A DNA stretch of 39,562 nucleotides. Origin: Verrucomicrobiales bacterium. Its GTDB lineage: Bacteria > Verrucomicrobiota > Verrucomicrobiia > Verrucomicrobiales > DEV007. Positions within the stretch are counted from its first letter, which is position 1; every line of letters begins with the position of its first letter. The stretch is from NCBI GenBank assembly GCA_021648365.1, contig JAKISY010000036.1, positions 1-39,562 of the forward strand, given 5' to 3'. Both the position numbers and the translations under genes were made by a program. Shown piece after piece: positions 25,750-34,491 of this stretch. The notes below the pieces were generated by a model. The model was given only the letters and a program-made list of their open reading frames with translations. It made no database searches and was not told where the DNA came from.

Positions 25750-26907
25750 TCAAGCGACGCTGAAACGATAGACGGTCGTTTGCCGGTATTTTTCCCCTGG
25801 ACGGAGAGTGGGGGAGGGGTAGTTAGGTTGGTTAGGGGCGTCGGGAAAGGTTTGCGCTTCTAGGCATAAGCCTGAGTGGCGGGAGTAATGTTCGCCGTTT
25901 TTGCCTTTGATGGATTTCAGGAAGTTACCACTGTAGAACTGGATGCCGGGTTCGGTGGTATCGACTTCCATGACTCTGCCGGTCATCGAATCATAGACGC
26001 GAGCGGCGCGGATGAGTTTGCTGTTGCGTTGGTCTTTGAGAACAAAATTGTGATCGTAGCCTTTGCCGTTTTTGATTTGTTGATCGCTGCTATGAATGCG
26101 TGCTCCGATGGCGGTGGAGCGGCGGAAATCAAAGGGGGTGCCGGCGACAGATGCTAGCGGTCCTAGTGGGATGGATTGGGCGTCGATCGGGGTGTAGCGA
26201 TCGGCATGGATGGTGAGCTCGTGGTTGAGGATGGTGGCGGCATCAACTTCGACGGCTTCATTGTCGAGTCCAGCGAGATTGAAGTAGCTGTGGTTGGTGA
26301 GATTGACGATGGTGGTTTTATCGGTGGTGGCGCGGTAATCGATGCGCAGTTCATTGGCGGCATTGAGGGTATAGGTGACTTCGGTTTGCAAGGTGCCGGG
26401 GTAGCCTTCTTCGCCGTCGGGACTGGTGTAACTCAGATGCAGAGAACCTCCTCTGGTAGAAGCTGACCACACTTTTTTGTCAAAACCTCGAATGCCGCCG
26501 TGGATGTGGTTTTTGCCGCTATTGGCAGCCAGTGTGTAGTTCTGTCCGTCGAGGGTGAATCGGGCATTGGCGATGCGGTTGGCGTAGCGTCCAGTGATGC
26601 AACCGAAGAAAGGGTTTTTGGAGGTGTAGCCCGAGATCGAATCGAAGCCGAGCACGACGTCGGCGAAATGGCCATTGCGATCTGGCGTCACCAAAGAAAC
26701 CACGATGCCACCGTAATTGGTGATTTTCGCAATCATGCCGTTTTTATTTTTCAAAGTAAAAAGGCTGACCGCTTGACCGTTCACCTGACCGAAGGGGGCT
26801 TGTTGGATGTCTGTCATGGAGGCGTTGGGTAAAGTTTGGCAGGCGGCGGGCAAGGAGGCTCCTAGGGTGGAGCTTGTGAGAGTATGCAGGAAGTGGCGGC
26901 GTTTCAT
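25750..26907 (-). CDS. galM: Aldose 1-epimerase (galactose mutarotase)
   Basis: A 385-residue enzyme that interconverts alpha and beta anomers of galactose/glucose. The N-terminus MKRRHFLHTL…LGASLPAAC is a Tat-like signal peptide, so it is probably exported. Family motifs: NYGGIVVSL, GCITGRYANRIANARF, NHIHGG (His134/His136), the catalytic acid His206 in LTNHSYFNL, and the catalytic base Glu350 in LCLEAQTFPDAPNQPNYPS. Its length exceeds that of typical cytosolic GalM (about 340–350) by the export signal. It is convergent with the helicase (136-base gap with repeat sequence) and divergent from the 27085 gene across 177 bases. Confidence 0.9.
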   Translation of the reverse strand: MKRRHFLHTLTSSTLGASLPAACQTLPNASMTDIQQAPFGQVNGQAVSLFTLKNKNGMIAKITNYGGIVVSLVTPDRNGHFADVVLGFDSISGYTSKNPFFGCITGRYANRIANARFTLDGQNYTLAANSGKNHIHGGIRGFDKKVWSASTRGGSLHLSYTSPDGEEGYPGTLQTEVTYTLNAANELRIDYRATTDKTTIVNLTNHSYFNLAGLDNEAVEVDAATILNHELTIHADRYTPIDAQSIPLGPLASVAGTPFDFRRSTAIGARIHSSDQQIKNGKGYDHNFVLKDQRNSKLIRAARVYDSMTGRVMEVDTTEPGIQFYSGNFLKSIKGKNGEHYSRHSGLCLEAQTFPDAPNQPNYPSPTLRPGEKYRQTTVYRFSVA

Positions 26908-27084
26908 TTTTTTGAAGCGGGTGATATTGAGGGTAAGAAACCAGAGTTTAGGCTGAGGGCTAGGAAAAAATGCAGAGATTGGGGTAGGGGAGAGGAATTT
27001 GTGAGTTGCTGTCGAGGTGAGTTAATGCAGAGATTTGATTTTTTGATTCGACTCGCAGCCAAAATCCAGCAAAGTAAGTGAATC

Positions 27085-27825
27085 ATGCGTCAGTGGAGAT
27101 ACAGAATCATTTTGATATTAATTTTAGGCACATTGCAGCCTGTTTTTGCTCAAACGGATAAGGCTAAACAGGATCTAGAGGAATTCGCGCAGTTGCCTTA
27201 TGGGGAGTTGGTGAAAATCGCGCATAACGATTCGAGTCAATCAAAACAAGGAGATAAGGATCGGCTGAGATTTGTATTGGCGAGTAATCAAGGTGTTCCG
27301 CTGTCTCAGATCACTCTGACTTTGCAACTAGAGACGGGGCCGCTGTCCTTGAGTATTGATGAGCAGGGGCATTTTACGGTGCCTTATTCGCAGGCTTTGT
27401 TGAAGGAGGATCCGATGATGATATCTAATCAATCGCGTGGTTCGTTGTCGTTGAAGTTCACTGTTGCGGTTCCTAAGTTGGGCGAAATCGAAGCGCCAGA
27501 GGTGCGTGAGGGCAAAGTGCTATATCAAGCTCTGTTCAGCTCGCTATTGAGATTCAAAAAAGCGATGGAGAAAGTGGATAGCAAATTCGGCGAGAATGGA
27601 GATCAGCAGTTGGCGGTGCAGTGCATGACTGAGGGGGCGGCGCTCACCATTCATCAGGCTTTTGGTTCGAGGAAGATACAAGCGGGCAAGGATCAGTCGG
27701 TTTGGCTAAGGTATGACAAACGATTGTATCAGGAGAACCCATCCATTAGTGTGCCAGAAGGCACTAAGTTTTATTTGCGCCCAGTGAGCCCAGAGAGAAT
27801 CAAAGAACTTAAAAAGAAAAAATGA
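27085..27825 (+). CDS. Secreted hypothetical protein
   Basis: A 246-residue protein I do not recognise. It has a signal peptide (RYRIILILILGTLQPVFA-Q) and a mature part of mixed strand and helix: DRLRFVLASNQGVPLSQITLTL, then FTVPYSQALLKEDPMMISNQ, then a helical stretch near LFSSLLRFKKAMEKVDSKFG and a lysine-rich end. A catalytic motif is not visible. The ATG of the next gene overlaps its stop (ATGA at 27822–27825), so the two are translationally coupled and probably act together in the envelope. Confidence 0.75.
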   Translation: MRQWRYRIILILILGTLQPVFAQTDKAKQDLEEFAQLPYGELVKIAHNDSSQSKQGDKDRLRFVLASNQGVPLSQITLTLQLETGPLSLSIDEQGHFTVPYSQALLKEDPMMISNQSRGSLSLKFTVAVPKLGEIEAPEVREGKVLYQALFSSLLRFKKAMEKVDSKFGENGDQQLAVQCMTEGAALTIHQAFGSRKIQAGKDQSVWLRYDKRLYQENPSISVPEGTKFYLRPVSPERIKELKKKK

Positions 27826-28637
27826 AAGCGATCATAAAAACATCATACAGAGGGGCGATCATCGCGGTGGCGATGCTTGGCAGTGCTTATGCTGATAATA
27901 CTCTAAACTACAGTAAGCTGGAAAATGGCGCGCCTACGGGGGCTGCGCAAAAGGTGTTGATTCGTCAGGGCAAAATTCGGATTGATCTGCCTGACGGGAA
28001 AAATGCGGTGATTTATAATTCTGTAGAGGATAAAATCTACATCCTGCAACTGGCGGAAAAAACGTATATGACGATGGATCCTGCGATGATGGATAAAATG
28101 ATGGGAGCTCTGACGGGTTTGCAGGCGCAGATGGAATCCCAATTGGCGTCGATGCCAGAGGAGCAACGCGCACAGATGAGGGCGATGATGAGCAAGATGG
28201 CAGGGGGGATTTTGGGTGGAGGCAAGGCTCCCGTTATCAACTTTAAAGAAACGGGTCGCCAAGAGAAGGTCGGCGATTACCAGACTAAGGTGATCGAGGT
28301 GACGGAAGATGGCAAAAAAACGGCGGTTTATTATGTCGTGGATCGGCAAAAGCTGAACTTGGGAGATGCCGAATACGCTACGATGCAAAAGCTGCAGGCT
28401 TTTTTAGATAAATTGATGAAGAATCTGCCCGCCGCTTTGAAACAGAAGATGAAGATCCCTAATTTGCTGGCAAAAGGGAATCAGTTGCCGGTGAAGACCG
28501 AGCGCTACGAAAGCGCTACACTTAAAGAGAGCAATCAATTGACGGGAATTTCGTCTGAGTCTCTGGAGGCGTCTTTATTTGAGATACCTGAAGGTTTCCA
28601 AAAAAGGCAAATGCCTACGGGGATGGGGGCTAAATAA
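27822..28637 (+). CDS. Secreted protein resembling DUF4412
   Basis: A 271-residue protein with a signal peptide (IIAVAMLGSAYA-D). The start of the mature part (VLIRQGKIRIDLPDGKNAVIYNSVEDKIYILQLAEKTYMTMD) looks like DUF4412/LolA-like lipid- or metal-binding sheets. A Met-rich helical insert follows (residues about 85–130, MDKMMGALTGLQAQMESQLA, with further Met pairs), then KVIEVTEDGKKTAVYYVVD. The Met richness could point to copper or redox handling, but this is speculative. It is coupled to the preceding secreted protein by a four-base overlap. Confidence 0.75.
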   Translation: MKAIIKTSYRGAIIAVAMLGSAYADNTLNYSKLENGAPTGAAQKVLIRQGKIRIDLPDGKNAVIYNSVEDKIYILQLAEKTYMTMDPAMMDKMMGALTGLQAQMESQLASMPEEQRAQMRAMMSKMAGGILGGGKAPVINFKETGRQEKVGDYQTKVIEVTEDGKKTAVYYVVDRQKLNLGDAEYATMQKLQAFLDKLMKNLPAALKQKMKIPNLLAKGNQLPVKTERYESATLKESNQLTGISSESLEASLFEIPEGFQKRQMPTGMGAK

Positions 28638-28659
28638 AGGGGGCTGTGAGCCTTATTTT
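28631..28659 (+). terminator. Weak terminator-like hairpin
   Basis: GGCT(28642–28645)–GTG–AGCC(28649–28652) is followed by TTATTTTA. An upstream AAATAAA can extend the stem with a bulge. It overlaps the stop codon of the DUF4412-like gene and could end the two-gene operon. Confidence 0.4.
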
Positions 28660-28838
28660 AGGGGGATAGGCGCAGTAGTGAGAATGGGGAAGTAAAAAAA
28701 GTGCGTTTTTTTGAGAAAAAGGCTTTCATCTTCCCCTAGACCTGTGTTAAACCATTAAACTGTATTTCTATTGGTCGAGTTTTTGAAAGCTTTGCCACGG
28801 TGTTTATTTTATTAAAATCAGATCTGTTATTTAAAAAC

Positions 28839-30665
28839 ATGAGACGGACTATTAAGACTGTTGCCTTTGTGGCTGCCGGAACGGCAGTGTGGATGATGAC
28901 GCTCGCCGATTTGTCGGCACAACGCGTGGTCACCGATGAGTATGGAACGGAGTTTCTGGTGGACATTTTGCCGCCGGATACGCAGCGCAAGGTGATGGAA
29001 ACTCACACTAGCCTAGAAATGGGCGGAGAAGGTCCTTTGAAAGTGCAGGGCGGCTCGGTCGTTTTGGCTCCAAATTCTCCACGCGGTGTGAGCGATGCTC
29101 CTTTGGTGGATAACCTTCGAGGCATCGTGATCGTGCCAACGCCTGGTGAAGTGCGTGCAGACGGTTGGCCAGGAGTCGAGGGTATCTGGCATGACTACGA
29201 CGATTTTCCGCAAAAGGTGGGAGATGTCTTGACCGCCTATTTGGGAACTTCTGTTTCGCTGGCTTCTTTGGATGAGATGATCAAGGCTACGATTCGAGCT
29301 TATCGAAATTCTGATCGTCCGGTGGTGGACGTGATGTTGCCAGAGCAAGATATCACTTCGGGTGTGGTGCAGTTAGTGGTGGTCGAAGGTAAGTTGAATC
29401 GAATCCGTGTGGAAGGCGTCGATGCTGATACCGAAGCCTACATTCGCAGCATGGTGAGTCTCCAAAAAGGAGAAGTCATCAACAACCGCGACGTGCTGGA
29501 GAATTTGAACTGGTTGAACCGCAGTCCTTATCGCAAGGTCGATTTGGTTTATGCACCAGGTTATGAGTTCGGCACGACTGACATCATTCTGAACACCTTG
29601 GAGACGGATCCTTCGTTTTTCTACATGGGGTATGAAAACTCAGGAACCCAGGCTTTGGGTTATGACCGTCTTGTGGCGGGTTACAACTGGGGAAATGCTT
29701 TTGGTCCTGACCGAGGACTGAGTTATCAATATTCAACTAGCACAGATTTCTCGACGGTGCAGGCGCATTCAGGTGCTTACACGAGCCTCTTGCCTTGGCA
29801 TCACTCATTAATAGTAGCGGGTTCTTACGCTACGGTGAATTCTGGCACCGAAGCTGGGGGGACAATTTTAGAATCTGGCGGAAAGAATCTTCAATCCACT
29901 GTGCGTTACGGTATTCCTATCAACGCATTTAAGGGGCAGTCCCACGAGTTGAAACTGGGGTTTGATTTCAAATCTACTAACAACAACTTAGCCTTCGGCG
30001 GAGATGAAGTATTCGATACAACAACCAACATTTTTCAAATGAGTCTTGGATATAATATCGTGGCTCAGGATCGCTGGGGTTTGACCACCGCAGAAGCAAC
30101 GGGTTATTACAGTCCTGGTGGAGTGAATGGACAAAATTCGAGCGATGCTTTCCAAGAAGCTCGGAACGACGCCGATTCTCAATACGCATACGGCACCTTG
30201 GCCATCGAGCGTCAACAGCGTTTGCCTGAAAACTGGACTTTGCGCATGCGTGGGCAAGGACAGGTTGCTGGTGGAAACTTGTTGGCAAGTGAGCAGTTGG
30301 GCGTCGGCGGTTATGACACGGTGCGTGGTTTTGATAATCGCTTGGTGCGTGGAGATAAAGGTTTTTGGGGAACGGTGGAGATTTTCACACCCGCCACTTC
30401 GATTGGACGTTTCATGAAGTGGAAAAACGAAACCGACGAGTTGCGTTTCTTGGGATTCTTTGATTACGGCAATGTTGGTAATGTGAATCGTCTGCAAGAT
30501 GAGCCAAGCTCATTTGAGATGTCGAGTGTGGGTGTAGGCCTGCGCTGGAGATACAGCGATTGGTTCCGTTTGCGTTTGGATTATGGTTTGCCAATATCCA
30601 CCAAGAACTTGGACGGTTTGGACGACAGCGGTCGCTTCCACATCGGAGCTACAGCAAACTTCTAG
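28839..30665 (+). CDS. TpsB/ShlB/FhaC-type outer-membrane transporter
   Basis: A 608-residue Omp85-superfamily protein that exports a partner protein across the outer membrane (two-partner secretion). The signal peptide starts at ATG 28839 (RRTIKTVAFVAAGTAV…LSA-Q); a GTG at 28800 would only prefix it. Residues about 100–240 hold POTRA-type domains (RNSDRPVVDVMLPEQDI..GVVQLVVVEGKLNRIRVEG, then SPYRKVDLVYAPG), and a C-terminal 16-strand barrel carries the L6 motif VRGF at 495–498 followed by LVRGDKGFW. An unusual 70-residue stretch lies between signal peptide and POTRA. No TpsA-type partner is in the window. A strong terminator follows. Confidence 0.85.
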   Translation: MRRTIKTVAFVAAGTAVWMMTLADLSAQRVVTDEYGTEFLVDILPPDTQRKVMETHTSLEMGGEGPLKVQGGSVVLAPNSPRGVSDAPLVDNLRGIVIVPTPGEVRADGWPGVEGIWHDYDDFPQKVGDVLTAYLGTSVSLASLDEMIKATIRAYRNSDRPVVDVMLPEQDITSGVVQLVVVEGKLNRIRVEGVDADTEAYIRSMVSLQKGEVINNRDVLENLNWLNRSPYRKVDLVYAPGYEFGTTDIILNTLETDPSFFYMGYENSGTQALGYDRLVAGYNWGNAFGPDRGLSYQYSTSTDFSTVQAHSGAYTSLLPWHHSLIVAGSYATVNSGTEAGGTILESGGKNLQSTVRYGIPINAFKGQSHELKLGFDFKSTNNNLAFGGDEVFDTTTNIFQMSLGYNIVAQDRWGLTTAEATGYYSPGGVNGQNSSDAFQEARNDADSQYAYGTLAIERQQRLPENWTLRMRGQGQVAGGNLLASEQLGVGGYDTVRGFDNRLVRGDKGFWGTVEIFTPATSIGRFMKWKNETDELRFLGFFDYGNVGNVNRLQDEPSSFEMSSVGVGLRWRYSDWFRLRLDYGLPISTKNLDGLDDSGRFHIGATANF

Positions 30666-30681
30666 TAGGAATACTGAAGCA

Positions 30682-30719
30682 AAAAAAGAGCGGATGGGTT
30701 TGATCCTCCGCTCTTTTTT
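30682..30719 (+). terminator. Rho-independent terminator of the TpsB-like gene
   Basis: AAAAAAGAGCGGA (30682–30694) pairs perfectly over 13 bases with TCCGCTCTTTTTT (30707–30719) around a 12-base loop; a T-run follows the GC part. It begins 17 bases after the stop codon. Confidence 0.9.
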
Positions 30720-30735
30720 GTGGGTTGGTGTGAAA

Positions 30736-30767
30736 GTGTGGCATGCAATGGCATTGCGTGGGTTTTG
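30736..30767 (+). repeat. Hairpin repeat family 1, copy B
   Basis: GTGTGGCATG, CAAT-GGC-ATTG, CGTGGGTTTTG. The stem 30742–30749/30753–30760 has eight pairs with one G·T. It is identical over 32 bases to copy D at 30851–30882. Confidence 0.75.
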
Positions 30768-30783
30768 GGGTGATTCGGGAGAA

Positions 30784-30807
30784 CACGGATTGCCAATCCA
30801 TGCCACG
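30784..30807 (-). repeat. Hairpin repeat family 1, copy C
   Basis: Identical over 24 bases to copy A at 44–67. On the minus strand it has the same outer sequence and GGC loop as copies B and D, but GATT/AATC in place of CAAT/ATTG in the stem. Confidence 0.75.
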
Positions 30808-30850
30808 ACAATCCCATGTTACGATGAGAGCAAGGAAGCGTGGTGTGGAG

Positions 30851-30882
30851 GTGTGGCATGCAATGGCATTGCGTGGGTTTTG
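30851..30882 (+). repeat. Hairpin repeat family 1, copy D
   Basis: Exact 32-base repeat of 30736–30767. Its stem is 30857–30864 with 30868–30875. Together with copies B and C it fills most of the 290-base gap between the TpsB-like gene and the next gene; no coding sequence is credible there. Confidence 0.75.
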
Positions 30883-30955
30883 CGGAGAATTAGATTGAGA
30901 GTATTTTGTAACCAAGGGCATCGCTTGGGCGTCATAGGTGGGAGAAGGGTAAGTT

Positions 30956-32173
30956 ATGGATGTAAATAGTGTGAATGTAGGGGTGATGTCGTCGGCTTTA
31001 GTCGAAGGGGTAGATGGACAGGTGTCTATACCAATGGAGCTGTGTGATGATGAAAAAAGCAAGGCTTGGTGGAGTCGGTGCTTAGCTGCTGGGCTCTCTG
31101 CTATGGATTGGATTTTTGGGCTGATGGCTTTGGCGGTGGGGCTTGCTTTGTTGTCGATCGTGCCGGTGTTCAATTTGTTGAGTTTAGGGTATTTGTTAGA
31201 GGTTAGTGGACGAGTGGCTAGGACGGGAAAAGTGCGCTCTGGCTTTGTGGGGATTCGCAAGGCTTCGCGATTGGGAAGTGTGGTGATCGGTGCTTGGGTG
31301 GTATTGCTGCCGTTGCGCTATGTGTATGGAATGTGGAGGGATGCTGAGTTGATCGCTCCTGCTAGTGCGGAGGGGTGGCGTTTGGCTTTGATCGCGCTTT
31401 CTGTGGTGGCATTTTTCCATATTGCTTGGGCTTGTGTGCGCGGAGGTAGGTTGTGGCATTTTCTATGGCCGGCGCCGCTTCGGTTTTGGCGTTGGCTGGG
31501 AGGAAGAGGTAAGTGGGGAAGGGTTTGGGCGCGAGCTTGGGATTATGTTTCAGAATTGAATATGCCTTATTATTTTTGGTTGGGAGCGAGGGGGTTTGTG
31601 GGGGCTGTGATTTGGTTGTTGATACCTGTAGCTTTGTTGATCTTAGCTGCGGGCAGGTCACCTGGATTAGGCGCTTTGCTTTCGGTGTTAGGGGTTTTGT
31701 TGCTGACACCTGTAGTGATGTGGTTGCCTTTTTTGCAGGCTCATTTTGCCAGAGTGGGCAGGTTTGGGGCTTTGTTTGAGCTGCGCGAAATTCGACGTTT
31801 GTTTGCTAACGCGCCTATTGCTTTTTGGTTGGCTTTTTTTATCACTTTGTTGTTCGCGCTGCCTTTGTATTTGTTGAAAATCGAATTGGCTCCGAGGGAT
31901 CTTGCTTGGTTGCCGAGCTTGTTGTTCATTTTGTTTATTTTTCCAGCACGCTTGTTAGCTGGGTGGGCGATGAGTCGGGCGGTGAGGAGAGATCAGCGAG
32001 GAGTGAGTGCTTGCGGGGCTTTCTCTCGTTGGGTAAGTCGCCTGGCGTTTTTGCCAGTAGCTTTGATCTATGTATTACTGGTGTATGTGACTCAGTATTT
32101 GGTGCAGAACGGCAGTATGAGTTTGCTGGAACAGCACGCGTTTTTGGTGCCAGCTCCGATGATGGGGATGTGA
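30956..32173 (+). CDS. Polytopic membrane protein, DUF4013-like
   Basis: A 405-residue integral membrane protein of unknown function. About eight hydrophobic spans are visible, for example LMALAVGLALLSIVPVFNLL, SVVIGAWVVLLPL, LALIALSVVAFFHIAW, GAVIWLLIPVALLILAAG, LLSVLGVLLLTPVVMWLPFL and PIAFWLAFFITLLFALPLYLL. The LGYLLEVSGRVARTGK segment after the first span and the overall layout recall DUF4013-type proteins, but I am not sure of the family. There is a polar 45-residue N-terminal part. GAAGGG lies seven bases before the ATG at 30956, which supports this start. It is convergent with the Feo operon. Confidence 0.7.
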   Translation: MDVNSVNVGVMSSALVEGVDGQVSIPMELCDDEKSKAWWSRCLAAGLSAMDWIFGLMALAVGLALLSIVPVFNLLSLGYLLEVSGRVARTGKVRSGFVGIRKASRLGSVVIGAWVVLLPLRYVYGMWRDAELIAPASAEGWRLALIALSVVAFFHIAWACVRGGRLWHFLWPAPLRFWRWLGGRGKWGRVWARAWDYVSELNMPYYFWLGARGFVGAVIWLLIPVALLILAAGRSPGLGALLSVLGVLLLTPVVMWLPFLQAHFARVGRFGALFELREIRRLFANAPIAFWLAFFITLLFALPLYLLKIELAPRDLAWLPSLLFILFIFPARLLAGWAMSRAVRRDQRGVSACGAFSRWVSRLAFLPVALIYVLLVYVTQYLVQNGSMSLLEQHAFLVPAPMMGM

Positions 32174-32180
32174 GAGTGAA

Positions 32181-32202
32181 CGCTTGACTTGAGAGTTGAG
32201 CG
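32181..32202. terminator. Hairpin between two convergent stop codons
   Basis: CGCTTGACT (32181–32189) pairs with AGTTGAGCG (32194–32202) over nine positions, two of them G·T, around TGAG. It fills the 29 bases between the + strand stop at 32173 and the minus strand stop at 32203. There is no T-run, so a bidirectional terminator is only a suggestion. Confidence 0.35.
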
Positions 32203-32385
32203 CTATTTGGGAGATGATGGCTTTTTCAAGTCTTTGCTGATCGTCGAACTGGGGCAGCCGCAGTTGCTTCCGCAGGCGGAGCTGTCGCTTTTTTTACGGC
32301 GTTTGGCGATGGCTAAGCCGATAAAAGCGATCGCAGTGATTGCGATGATGGCGAGGGTGATCCAGGATTGCCAGTTGGAGGCCAT
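32203..32385 (-). CDS. FeoB-associated Cys-rich membrane protein
   Basis: A 60-residue protein with one membrane span (WITLAIIAITAIAFIGLAI), a basic stop (KRRKK) and a Cys cluster CGSNCGC. This matches the small FeoB-associated Cys-rich proteins that accompany ferrous-iron transporters. Its start (32385) is 14 bases downstream of the feoB stop, so it is the last gene of the operon. Its precise role is not settled. Confidence 0.8.
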   Translation of the reverse strand: MASNWQSWITLAIIAITAIAFIGLAIAKRRKKSDSSACGSNCGCPSSTISKDLKKPSSPK

Positions 32386-32399
32386 GGTGGTGGGGCAAG

Positions 32400-34469
32400 T
32401 TAATGAAAGCCGAGGAGCTGACCTCCTTGATAAATGACTAGGGCTGCAATGTAAGCGGTGCTGGTCATGAAGGCGATTTGAAAGAGGGGCCAGCGCCATG
32501 AGTTGGTTTCGCGACGAACGATGATAATAGTGCTGATGCATTGCATGGCAAAAAGGTAGAATACCATGAGGCTGAGGCAGACCAGTGGGGTGAAAACGGG
32601 AGTGGTGCCGTCGTCTCGTTTGGCATTACGCATTTTTTTGCGTAGTGTTCTGGCGACATCACTTTCATCGACCCCATCTTGCGCGACGTTGTGCGTGATC
32701 GCCATGGCTGAAACAAAGAATTCCCTTGCTGCGAAAGATGCCACTAATCCGATGCCAATTTTCCAATCGTAGCCGAGCGGTTTGATGATGGGTTCGATGG
32801 CGTGACCAATTTTACCTGCGACGCTGTTTTTGAGTTGTGTGGATTGATCTGCTCCTGGTGTTTTCGGATAATTTTCTGCAGCCCAAAGTAAAATGGAAAC
32901 ACCTAGGATGATTGTGCCAGCTCGGCGGATAAAAATTTTGGTGCGCTCCCACATGTGTAGTAGAACGGTTTTAGCTGAAGGAGCTTTGTAGAGTGGTAAC
33001 TCCATGATGGGGACTGTTTTTACTTTTCTTTGGAAAGTTTTATTGAAAACCCAAGCGGCGGCAAAAATGCCAAGAGTACCTAAGATATAAAGGCTTAACA
33101 TGAATCCTATTTTGGTCAGCAGAGGGACTTCTGATTCTGGAATCAATACTGCAATCATTAACAAGTATACGGGTAAGCGTGCGGAGCAACTGGCCCAAGG
33201 GGCGACTAAGATGGTGATGATGCGATCCTTGGGGTTTTCGATAGTCCTCGTTGCCATGATGCCAGGAATGGCGCAGGCGTAGGAGCTGAGCAGTGGGACG
33301 AAAGATTTTCCGTTGAGCCCTACTTTCGCCATCAATCGATCCATTATGAAGGCGATACGAGACATGTAGCCAGTGTCTTCCATCAGACCGATGAAAAAGA
33401 ATAGGATGAGGATTTGCGGTAAGAAGATAACGACACCCCCGACTCCGGCGATGATGCCGTCGGTGATGAGGTCGCGCAGATCTCCTGGCGGCATGAGAGC
33501 TGTAACGGTGTTTGATAGTGCGGTGACCCCACTATCGATCCAGCCCATGGGAATCTCGGCATAGGAAAAAATAAGTGAAAAGATCAGCGTCATGATGCCG
33601 ATGAGGGCGACCCATCCCCATACTTTGTGCAGCAAAAAACTGTCTAGGCGGTCGGTGATCGAAGGGCCGTGCTGGGTCGATTGTTGCACGGCATTTTCAC
33701 AAATCTGCTGGATGGCGTCGTAGCGTGCCGCGATGAGGTGGCTTTCCCAGTCGTTATTAGAATGGGATTTTTTGGTGGCTTCGTCGAGCAGGTAGAGAGC
33801 GGCGCGATCGTTGTGATGCGGATTTTTGTCCCCACCTTGGCTAGCAGAGAACTTTTCGAGTAGTTCTTGGGTATCATCGGGTAGGGGGATGCGTAAGGGG
33901 GAGACGGGCAGATCGCTGTGGCTCATGGCGATGCGCAATTGTGGTAAACCTTTGCGGCTATTTGCCTGCATGGGGATGACGGGCACTCCGAAAGCTTCCC
34001 TGATCACCTCGGGGTCGAGTTTGATCTTTTGGGAATCTGCTACGTCGATCATGTTGAGGGCTAGGATGGTGGGCAGTCCTAGTTCTAATACTTGGGTGGC
34101 GAGGTAGAGGTTTCGCTCGGGGTTGGAGGCGTCGAGGAGGACGATGACTGCATCTGGGGCGGGGGTATCCTCGCGCCGTCCGAGCAGCACATCTCGCAAG
34201 ATTTCTTCGTCGGGCGAGCGAGCGTTGAGCGAGTAGGCACCGGGTAGGTCGATGATGCGAAATTCTTCGCCGTGTTGTCCGTAGCAGGTGCCTTCTTTAC
34301 GTTCGACGGTGACTCCTGGGTAGTTGCCAACTTTTTGGCGCATGCCGGTGAGGGCATTAAAAAGGGTGGTCTTGCCGCAGTTGGGGTTGCCCACTAAGGC
34401 GAAAATGCGCTGTTGTTTCTGTCCAGTGGTTTTGGTGGACGGCGTATCTGCAGGGTTTGAACTGCTCAT
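32400..34469 (-). CDS. feoB: Ferrous iron transporter FeoB
   Basis: A 689-residue inner-membrane Fe(II) transporter. The cytosolic G domain has G1 GNPNCGKT at 27–34, VGNYPGVTVERKEG, G3 DLPGAYSL and G4 LNMID. The membrane part has the two Gate regions, with the family motif VPLLSSYACAIPGIMATR in the first and LVAPWASCSARLPVYLLMIA nearby. Length is slightly short of the E. coli type. It lies 22 bases after feoA and 14 before the Cys-rich protein. Confidence 0.95.
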   Translation of the reverse strand: MSSSNPADTPSTKTTGQKQQRIFALVGNPNCGKTTLFNALTGMRQKVGNYPGVTVERKEGTCYGQHGEEFRIIDLPGAYSLNARSPDEEILRDVLLGRREDTPAPDAVIVLLDASNPERNLYLATQVLELGLPTILALNMIDVADSQKIKLDPEVIREAFGVPVIPMQANSRKGLPQLRIAMSHSDLPVSPLRIPLPDDTQELLEKFSASQGGDKNPHHNDRAALYLLDEATKKSHSNNDWESHLIAARYDAIQQICENAVQQSTQHGPSITDRLDSFLLHKVWGWVALIGIMTLIFSLIFSYAEIPMGWIDSGVTALSNTVTALMPPGDLRDLITDGIIAGVGGVVIFLPQILILFFFIGLMEDTGYMSRIAFIMDRLMAKVGLNGKSFVPLLSSYACAIPGIMATRTIENPKDRIITILVAPWASCSARLPVYLLMIAVLIPESEVPLLTKIGFMLSLYILGTLGIFAAAWVFNKTFQRKVKTVPIMELPLYKAPSAKTVLLHMWERTKIFIRRAGTIILGVSILLWAAENYPKTPGADQSTQLKNSVAGKIGHAIEPIIKPLGYDWKIGIGLVASFAAREFFVSAMAITHNVAQDGVDESDVARTLRKKMRNAKRDDGTTPVFTPLVCLSLMVFYLFAMQCISTIIIVRRETNSWRWPLFQIAFMTSTAYIAALVIYQGGQLLGFH

Positions 34470-34491
34470 AGCATGTTGCTGTTGGCAGGGA

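Noticed and set aside
30736..30882. CRISPR array
   Set aside because: Only three short units in alternating orientation, each self-complementary, with unequal spacing and no cas genes nearby.
30649..31260. Minus-strand open frame across the hairpin repeats
   Set aside because: It translates repeat copies (the same peptide appears twice) and runs antisense into the membrane protein gene.
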